Part shown: piece by piece, positions 56,428-64,000 of the stretch
How the letters are laid out: every line of letters starts with the position of its first letter
How positions within the stretch are numbered: position 1 is the stretch's first letter
Source: Spironucleus salmonicida
Lineage: Eukaryota; Fornicata; Diplomonadida; Hexamitidae
DNA: 64,000 nt
Assembly: GCA_000497125.2 (NCBI GenBank)
Contig: CM035320.1
Coordinates: 380,001 to 444,000, forward strand
Reading direction: 5' to 3'
The notes under the pieces: generated by a model
The model's input: the letters and a program-made list of their open reading frames with translations, nothing else
Told to the model about the DNA's origin: nothing
Database searches by the model: none
Translations under genes and position numbers: made by a program

Positions 56428-56844
56428 ATGCAATTTGTTATTACTAAAGCTAGTGAGTTTATGTCATATCTTCCTTAAGATCTAATAAGCTTATATCCAA
56501 CTAACTTATTTATTTATCAAACTCGTCTATTAACAAAAAACGTTAATCTAACTTATTTCGGAAATTTTACCACCTAACCTCTTCTTTAGACTTTTTCACG
56601 GGCTCTTCAATACATTTTATTCCATAACTCAACTATAGATTTTTTAGATATTGAGAAGAGTGTTATTTCAACATTCTCATTATTTATAAAAGATTATAAC
56701 TTAAATTTAATTATATAATTGAATGACTATGAACTAAAATATATTCCTATATAATAAGAATAATAATAAATGATTGATAAGATTTAATAGGGTTTCAGAA
56801 ACAGTTTATTTAAAGATAAGTATTATACTCTATACATTATATGA
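56428..56844 (+). CDS. Unrecognised 138-aa protein
   Basis: From ATG 56428 to TGA 56842-56844. Divergent from the DNAAF5-like gene (88 bp between starts). Mixed hydrophobic and polar, with segments such as LQTFSRALQYILFHNSTIDFLDIEKSVISTF and a Gln-rich stretch encoded by TAA/TAG before a C-terminal basic/aromatic end. No membrane helix of full length. An ATG at 56461 is an alternative start. Coding status rests on composition. Confidence 0.45.
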
Positions 56845-56861
56845 ACAGCCGTTCTTTTTAA

Positions 56862-57113
56862 ATGAATATATCACAAAAGTATATGAACACATCACTTGTC
56901 TGTCATAGACCAAAATTTTTAAGATCATCTACACCAGATTTTAGTAGATAACTATCAAGAGCTAGTCCGTGCATGTATATTAAGGGTTAAACTATAGGAC
57001 TAGGAGGTTAACTTGGGGAATCTACTTAGTAACTGAGGAGTTCATGGATAGAACACGAGTCAGTAAGATCTAAGCTTAATAGAGCAAGAAGCTCCGGAAG
57101 ATTAACATTCTGA
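56862..57113 (+). CDS. Small basic protein, 83 aa
   Basis: From ATG 56862 to TGA 57111-57113. Ser/Arg-rich (RPKFLRSSTPDFSRQLSRAS; LNRARSSGRLTF), no hydrophobic core. The ATG after TTTTTAA is preferred to an in-frame ATG at 56841 that would overlap the preceding stop (ATGA). GC is raised relative to the flanks. It may be a microtubule- or nucleic-acid-binding peptide; no family. Confidence 0.5.
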
Positions 57114-57158
57114 AATATTCTTTTTATTGTATTTTAGATACCTTTTCATTCCTTCCTA

Positions 57159-57713
57159 ATGAATATTATTGTTCCAAATTAATTTTATCATTCAGTATTC
57201 TCAGAAATTTAATAAAGTCTTCATTTTAAATATGAAGTATAAATAGTTTAGTCATCTTAACTATCATTATCAGAAAATATACTATAAATTCATGGTCTTG
57301 CACCAATTATCTTTTATTTACTTAGAAAAAACGATTTACTCACAGATGATGAAAGAAAATTATATATTCTTGATAATTTTTTGAATATATTAACAAATAT
57401 CAATCAAATTGAAGACTAAATTTTTAGCTTTGCAAAAAAAAAATTATTTAACATGAAGTACACATAACACCTTATGGGGAATATTCAACTTGATTTAGTA
57501 TAAATAACTTAGTTTTTTGACTAGAATACTTATATAATTGCTAGAAATTATAAGCAAGTCAATATTGTGGCAGCTATTATTTTGAAGAATTTTATCAAAC
57601 GTTTTGCAACTGTTGGACGTAAACCATAATTTCAGGGATGCTAAATTTATATTAGATTATGGACTGGCTAAGATCTTTAATTAGCAAAACTCATTGATTG
57701 TTATCGAGAGTGA
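57159..57713 (+). CDS. GST-fold (C-terminal domain) protein, divergent paralogue
   Basis: 184 residues, ATG 57159 to TGA 57711-57713. It aligns in plan with 26062-26562: HGLAPIIFYLLRKNDLL corresponds to YHAPSIIFYMMRKAEQL, followed by a long helix pair, then NTYIIARNYKQVNIVAAIILKNFIKRF at the place of the GST C-terminal ADI helix. N-terminal part divergent. Role unknown, perhaps scaffolding as in aminoacyl-tRNA synthetase-associated GST domains. AT-rich, TAR-rich, unlike the GC-rich paralogues. A minus-strand frame overlaps but lacks family support. Confidence 0.6.
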
Positions 57714-58377
57714 TTTACCCTTATTAAGTGTTTTAATTATATTATATAGCGAGACCTAACTATAAAAAATAATACTACGGTTTGTCAATTTTCGATAATA
57801 ACTATTTTTCTAATAATATAGTTCCACTTATTAAATTTCATTTAAATTATGATTATTAAAGGAGCATTATTAGATCAATCTATTAAGTGATAATGCTTCG
57901 TCTTGTGAAGAATAATTATCATTTTTATTTTGTTGAAGTGATATCAAGCTTTTAAAAATGTATTTTTAGTTATATTTCTATTATTGATAATTTTAGTTGC
58001 TTTTTAATAATAAATGAAAAAAATTATCAATCCCTGGTTCAAACTTAATATAATTAGACTTAAAATATTTGATGTAAATAAAATTTAAAGAACTACCTTC
58101 TCTAATTGTGATACAACACATATTCAATGTTAATGGTGTCATATATATTTAAATACTTTTACAATGACTAATATGATCAATAATTACAATAATATGTTAT
58201 AAATGCATCAGAAATGATTAATGTTATTTAAAATAGTAGACAATAACCTTTCTTTCTAGTTTTTACTACAGTTGAAGAAAATAATAACAGAGGGTAGTTT
58301 TAAATTAATAGTAATTATTTACTATCTGTAGGGAATTATCAAATATTATGTTAATTAAAAGTAATTTATATCACTAA
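57714..58377. other. AT-rich spacer
   Basis: No supported gene. Confidence 0.45.
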
Positions 58378-58665
58378 TCAGTTAGCATCAGAAACTCGTC
58401 GACTGGGAAATGGAACTTCTTCGCATAATTTATACCCTGAACTAGATGGTGTGAGTAATTTTTGTTAACTTTTAGCTATTTCATTGTCGACATATTATCT
58501 TTAACGAGTGAATTAGGCAATATCTTGTTCTTCTAAATAGTATTAAATACGGGCCCTAATTTTGATTCTTCTAGCTGACGTATAAACTTATTTAGAGCTA
58601 GGAGCAAAATTCTCGGATAATGTTCTGGATAATGGTAAAGGTTCTTAATTTTAAGTGCTACCCAT
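58378..58665 (-). CDS. Small putative N-myristoylated protein (MGSTQN), 95 aa
   Basis: From ATG 58663-58665 to TGA 58378-58380. Paralogue of 53429-53731: both share APSSKQVY, ARRIKIR/AKRIKIR, YYLEEQDI and a C-terminal CEEV/CQEV-P-R motif. It begins MGSTQNQEP; Gly2 keeps the myristoylation signal, but Cys4 of the paralogue is replaced. Most Gln are TAA/TAG, so no standard-code frame reveals it. A pair of divergent paralogues 5 kb apart on opposite strands is strong mutual evidence for coding. Function unknown; membrane-tethered. Confidence 0.7.
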
Positions 58666-58975
58666 TTTGAGGGAATTGAAAAACTAATAAAACCTTACAT
58701 TTACACTAATACTAATACTAAAATTACTAAATATATGAAAGTTTCTAAGATCTATTTAGTATGTAATAAATAAATTAAATAAAAGGTATACGAAAATGAA
58801 ATTTACTAGTACATAATAGATTTATATATCAATAATTACTTGATAACAAAATTATCTATATTTAAATACATTTATTATTAGTTATTTATTATATGTATAG
58901 TTATCAATAACTACTTCTAGTATACAATTACATTATCTTGCTTATTATATATTTAAATATGTAAAACAAAAATTA
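58666..58975. other. AT-rich spacer
   Basis: No feature seen. Confidence 0.45.
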
Positions 58976-59746
58976 TCATTATTAATCTAATTTATTACTT
59001 ATTTTTAATTTTTAAAATCCAAACATATTGGTTACAGGTTCGTCCAAGTAATCATAGTTTTCGTACTCATCTACTATTTCAGGCTTTAGATCTAAATCAC
59101 CCTAATCATTAATAAACTAATATTTGATCAGATCAATGAAATGACTAATAGGGTATACTATACTTCCTGATTTAATATCAAAATAACTATACATATCATC
59201 TATTATATAATTTTTATATGTTAATAGTATGCCTTTGATTTGGCTGTCGTTTTCTTAATTATTTATGAAATTTTCATCAAAAAATGCAGTTTCTTCTTCC
59301 GTGTCAATAGCATACATAGAATTAAAGAAGTATAGTTTGTGATCTTAGTTTGGAATAAAAGTTAAATGAGCAGCCACTTGTTTGTTAATATTATAGAGTA
59401 TACCTTTGCATACAAATTATTACTTTTTTGAAATTGTAGGAAACGACTCTAAGTTCAGTGACTTTAAAAATATAATATCTTTACCATTAAATTCATATAT
59501 ATTTTTGTTAATAATAGCCTGATTGTTATGGGTTTAGTAAATATTTGATTAATTTGTTTCTGGAAGCGTTACATTAATTGTGAACGTTTAGAGTACTTCT
59601 AGTTCTCTACTAATTTCATATCCTTTATTATTACTATAAACAAAAAATTTTCCTTCGAATTACGAGAAAAAATTTAATTAATGAGGCTTTAAATGCATTA
59701 TAGGAAAGAAAAATTATAACAAAAAATAAAAATAATCATCTTCCAT
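58976..59746 (-). CDS. Unrecognised 256-aa acidic protein
   Basis: From ATG 59744-59746 to TGA 58976-58978. Aromatic- and Asn-rich beta-type sequence (FEGKFFVYSNNKGYEIS; KGILYNINKQVAAHLTFIP) with an acidic C-terminal part (KPEIVDEYENYDYLDEPV). An N-terminal hydrophobic patch (FLLQFFFPI) is short and may not be a true signal. The ATG overlaps the last 11 bp of the dynein gene in another frame; a downstream in-frame ATG (MHLKP) avoids overlap and is an alternative. No family recognised. Confidence 0.6.
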
Positions 59747-62700
59747 CCAAACATGCGTAGACACCATAAACATCAACAAATACCTAAGTACCATCGTTTG
59801 CTTCGACTATTAAATTTTCTACTACGGCCATTCGCATGGAACGTGATTTATCAACATAAAATGGAACTTCTTTGCCCTAACAAGAACTTACTAACCATAT
59901 CTAGCATAGTTTCATTTCGTTCTAATTGAAGTCCAGGCCTGCCCCATAACCAGCTCCGACAAGCTTAATCGATCCTTTAGATATACAAACTCTAGGTCCA
60001 CTTTCTTTAATTGTACTAGCAACCAAACGAACTTTGTCTAATTCAATTTTATTTATTTAACCCTCGTATCTTCTTACAGCTTCAACTAAGCTAGTAGGTC
60101 TTGGTATGAATTCTAGATCAATATTTATCGGAGATGCACTTTTTTCGCTTTCCACGCAACTATTTAAGCCTCCCAAAATTGCCTTTGCTGAGTCTACCAA
60201 AAACTGCAGAAATCCGTTTGGATTACCTTAATTGAGTGTCACTAGCTCTGGAGCATCAGGAGGTGCTATTGAGCATGGTGGTGATTAAATGAACATACTC
60301 CAACTTTCAGGTACTATTCCTGAGGAGATAAGTTACGCAATTTGCTTAATTTCTGGTGTCGCAAACAGGTAGTTTTCAGATGCAATTTAGGCACTATCAA
60401 AATCTTGAGTAATGATTTTTTATAGTTTTTAAATAACCATACTCTGCTCAATTAATTCTTCAGATATAGCACTAGTTTTTGTTAGCTGTTATACCCCCTG
60501 TATTCCCTCTAAGGTTAAAGAAAGTTCATTTTACGTTTTTTCATTAAATATGTTTTTAAGCTTTAAAATAGCTTCAAAAACACCAGAATCTCCATTTTCT
60601 TCTGAGCTGGATGAAATTGTTCTAGCCAAAATAGACTTTACTAACATCGAATCCTTCTCCCCTTTAATTAAAAGTGCGTTAGATTAAAGTCCTAAAAGAT
60701 CAGAAGTTGGAGAATTAGGAAAATTGTCGCTTATATATGCTACCAAATCATGCTCCTTATTAGACTATAGTATTGCAAATGGTGGGATTAAGTACTTAAT
60801 GAATGGGAAATAGTCAGCTTATTTTACTAATTTAGAATCATCCGAAACTAGTTAAAATGTATCTTTAATTGTTTTAGTGACTTTCGGACAATTTTATGTG
60901 AATTTTACTATTTATGCTTCTATAGAAGGTGAAAATGCGATATTTGCCAGTTGACGAATCAGAGTCAAATCAGCAGCCTCTTTTGTCTGAACGCCGTAAA
61001 TACAGTCGTTCAAGTATCCTTTCACTTTCTTCACAATATCTCCATTCTCTTCCAACTTGCTCAAAATTGTTACCATGACATCAGAATCAGTCCCAGACCA
61101 TCCAGGATCGGCGGAAACTCCTCTAGGCTGATAGTTTTTCCTACCTTCTAAAATCACCTAAAACACGCTCACCATATATGCCAAACAGCGCTTAATATTG
61201 CTCTTACAGCCCATAATTCCCCCGATTCTGCCCATCATGCCCTCTTTTGCGCTCATGACGCCACTGAGACAAATACGCCAACCAACCCCCATTAAGTTCT
61301 TCGGGAAGTCGCCTTTAGGCTCTAAAAGCAAAATAACCCGCGTACTAGCGCAATTCTGCACCGAATTCAGGAAAGACGGCAGATTTTGAAGCCAATTCGG
61401 GCACAAATGAGCCCCCTTGAAAATGATCAGTTTTGGCGGCAATTCGCTTGCCAAAAGCGCCGAAAATTGAGCATTGCTCTCCATTTCGCGCCCAGGAGAC
61501 AATGCGACGATCTCAGCCGAAATGGCACTAGTGGGGTCGTTGCCGGAGGACGTGAAAATCAAAATCGGCTGCGCGATCGAATCCGCTAATTCGACGGCCT
61601 GAACGATCGGATTTTTCTGGATTTGGAGCGTGGAAATCAGGTGCTAATCGGCTGCAAACTGCAGATTCGAGTTCAGGAGGTCCGGGCGCACGCAAATCAG
61701 GAACGCGAGCTTCTCGAATTCGGTCAAATCCGCGCAGTTTTGGGGCAGAGCCTCGCCGTAAAACTTGCAGTTTCCGGCCTTTTGGACGAAGGAGCCCCAG
61801 ATTTGCGCCTAGTCGATTTTCAGCGTTTTGAGTTTTTCTGGTGACAAAATGGATAGCAGGGACGAAATTTCGGCTTAAAACGAGCCCGCCCACGTCAAAT
61901 TTTACTGCTTCACGGTCGGTTAGATGCCGGCCAAAAACGCGTAGATTTCGTTGCTCAAAAGATCTGGATAGTAATTATTATATAATATAGCGATCGCTCC
62001 AGTTTTGTCTGACTAAAAAACCATTTATTATATTCTATTGTATATAATAATGAAATATTCGCGAATTGTCAAATTTACCGTAGAATCTTGAATTTCTACG
62101 GTTTTTGGATTTAGCTATATTAACACTTATTTCAATAGCGGAATGATCGCAGAATCATCCGTAACATACAAATCGTTGAGATGCTAAATTTTTTCCAAAG
62201 CGGCAACGGAGCGCCCGACGTAGCCAGCTATTTTGCTGGCCTTTTCGCGCAGCAAATTGAGCTGTTTTTAAGTGTTTTGGGCCTCGATTTGCGCCGTTTA
62301 AATCTGCAAAGTCTGGTTTTTGGCCTTCTCCAAAACCTTTATCAGATTCTGGTCCTCCAAAATGTTCGGCGCGCTCTTTGAGCCCTCCAGCGCCGTCAAA
62401 AGCTCCTGCTCAATGACGAACAATTTGCCCCGCAAATCGGCCTGGACGGTGTCCAAATCGGTCAGTTTCTTCACCGTTTCAGGGCTCCATTCGTTCAGAA
62501 TTATCTTGATATAAAGCTCGTTTCTGGACTCGTTCGTGGGTGCAAATGACATTTCGAGCACCTTGTTCTGAAGGTTTTCCTCGACGTGGAGCCCCACGCG
62601 CGAGACGACGAAAGCGCTGAAATCTGGCGACATTTCGGTCAATTTAGAGTTCTGAGGCACCAAAAGCGTCTGATTTGTAGCGAGCAAATCGTCGCTGGGC

Positions 62701-64000
62701 GGCGCGGCCGAATCCGCGCACTTGTAGGCCTGTGTGCCGTAGCGGATGTAGGGGACGAGTTCTGGCGGAATTGAGCCCTGGTCGCAGTCTGTGATTACGA
62801 TTTTCTGGCCGAATCTGGCAGCGATTTGGATCAGATTCTGAAGGTTTTCGGACGTTGCGGACACGAATTGGGCCTTGGAATAGGTGTTTTTAATGTAGGT
62901 TAGGAGGCCTGTCGAGTCTGTGACATATGAGAAAATAATTGTGTTTAGCTGCTTATTTTGGTCGAATTGGGACAGCAATGCTACATTTTCCAGAGCTTGA
63001 TTCGAATAAAATAGCCCGCTTTGAACCGTTTAATCGATGAATTGCTGGTTTATCTGAAGGTCGAAAATCAGCTTCCTGTATTCTCCGCAAAGATGCTGTC
63101 TGATATCGTCAGTTTTGTTGCCGCAAATTGTGAACATAACGGCATTTAAAATGGCGCATTTGTCGATTTTTGTCAGTTAAATTTGTATCTGGTCTAGATT
63201 TTCGCTCCATCTAATTTTTTCGTTTTTCAAGTTTTCAAGCATATCCTCACCTCGCTTTTTCTTAACTTCGATCGACTGAAATTCGGTTTTCCACTTCATC
63301 AATTCTTAAGTTTTTTCGTTGAAATTCTCTCTTAATATTTCGGTATCCTTTTCCAACTGAACCACCTCATTTTCTGTTTTTTCGAGCTCATTTTAAAGCG
63401 AAATAAGCGAGCTGGCTGCATTTTCAGCTGCCTTCATCAGAGGCTCAATTTTCACGAAAACCTCGCTATAGCTTAACGAAGCGGAAACCCACTTTGCAAG
63501 CGGAGCGGCGGCCTTGCTGACCTTCTAAATTCGCTCTTATTCGAACGCCTCAGGCTTCTATTTTACGATTTAAATGACCTTTTTGAGCTGATTGGAAGGC
63601 ACTTTTTTGACGTCAAAACTTGCGATTTGGCGCAGAACGCCGCTTTGGCTCAAAAACGCGCGCATTCCCTGCCACGAAATATCAGAATTGCCCATAAACG
63701 TCAAAACTGCCTCTAAAACCGTCGCAACGGCCTGCGGAGGCTGCTTGAACGACTTCACTTCCGTCAGCGCATCGTTGGGAATCGACTGAACGGCCTTCGT
63801 GGCCTCCTCCAAAATAGGCAAAACGGACCCCAAACTGGCCTCCGCGTCCTGCTTCTGCTTGGTCACCGAAATCGACTTTTCGGCCAGTTCGGCCTTCATT
63901 TTTCCAGCGTTTTCCTTGTTACGCTGCACGATTTCCATCTTTTTCGTGATGTCCTCGAGCGCCGCGTTGGCCTGCGCCTGCGCTTTTTCGACCGATTTGA
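59736..64000 (-). CDS. Dynein heavy chain, C-terminal third (partial)
   Basis: A single minus-strand frame open across 4.26 kb (about 1420 residues), with the N-terminus beyond the window. In order from 64000 down: the ascending stalk coil (KMKAELAEKSISVTKQKQDAE, region ending in a microtubule-binding domain near 63.5-63.7 kb), the returning coil, then AAA5 and AAA6 (LIIFKGAHLCPNWLQNLPSFLN; AYMVSVFQVILEGRKNYQPRGVSADPGW, the HAxxxERxxxGPxGWN equivalent), and the C-terminal domain with SSGIVPESW and VPFYVDKSRSM. TGA 59736-59738. GC-rich with few TAR codons above ~61 kb, AT- and TAR-rich below. Axonemal versus dynein-2 type is not resolved. Confidence 0.88.

Noticed and set aside
61970-62160. 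AT-rich dip inside the dynein gene, considered as an intron or gene boundary
   Set aside because: The frame stays open and translates to a sensible helical segment; no splice-like ends were seen.

Overview
Organism. The window reads as nuclear DNA of a flagellated protist in which TAA and TAG encode glutamine and TGA is the only stop. The clearest proof is the kinesin-13 gene, where TAA stands at the Gln of the P-loop GQTGSGKT (10518-10520). RidA also has TAA at the Gln of its SGQ motif, and every gene I could identify runs through many TAR codons and ends at TGA. The code, the near absence of introns, the tight gene packing, VSP-like cysteine-rich surface proteins and many flagellar genes point to a hexamitid diplomonad (Hexamita, Spironucleus or Trepomonas type). 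Ciliates share the code, so this assignment is inference. Coding segments are either GC-rich (Gln mostly CAG) or AT-rich (Gln mostly TAA/TAG). Spacers are very AT-rich.

Layout. 0-1.3 kb: 3' end of a cysteine-rich type I surface protein. 3.5-12.1 kb: RidA, a CAMK-like kinase, a Myb protein, a coiled-coil protein, an unknown, a small membrane protein, a SAM-plus-motor kinesin-13 and a putative N-myristoylated protein. 12.2-19.8 kb: two inverted 776-bp arms, each with a La-type xRRM gene, flanking a structured-RNA candidate, a 1121-residue protein of unknown role and an anoctamin. 20.1-28.1 kb: a rearranged, partly inverted copy of the 37.8-51.2 kb region, with Hop2, tRNA-Tyr, tRNA-Pro, small genes, fragments of a giant surface protein, a TEX47-like gene, a GST-fold gene and a kinesin-9 fragment. 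28.6-37.6 kb: a phage-like gene, small membrane proteins, unknowns and beta-COP. 37.8-49.3 kb: the parental version of the duplicated segment, holding an intact gene for a ~2100-residue cysteine-rich multi-pass membrane protein. 50-64 kb: kinesin-9, a C/D snoRNA candidate, small acylated proteins, a DNAAF5-like HEAT protein, a third GST-fold gene and the C-terminal third of a dynein heavy chain that runs off the window.

How the genes work together. Several serve the flagellum and microtubules (dynein heavy chain, DNAAF5-like assembly factor, kinesin-9, kinesin-13, possibly the TEX47-like gene and small basic proteins). Others serve the surface and secretory pathway (cysteine-rich proteins, beta-COP, anoctamin, possibly an IST1-like gene). 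Gene coordinates come from joining TAR-interrupted frames by eye. Because only TGA stops translation, chance open frames are long in this AT-rich DNA, so short unrecognised genes carry lower confidence.
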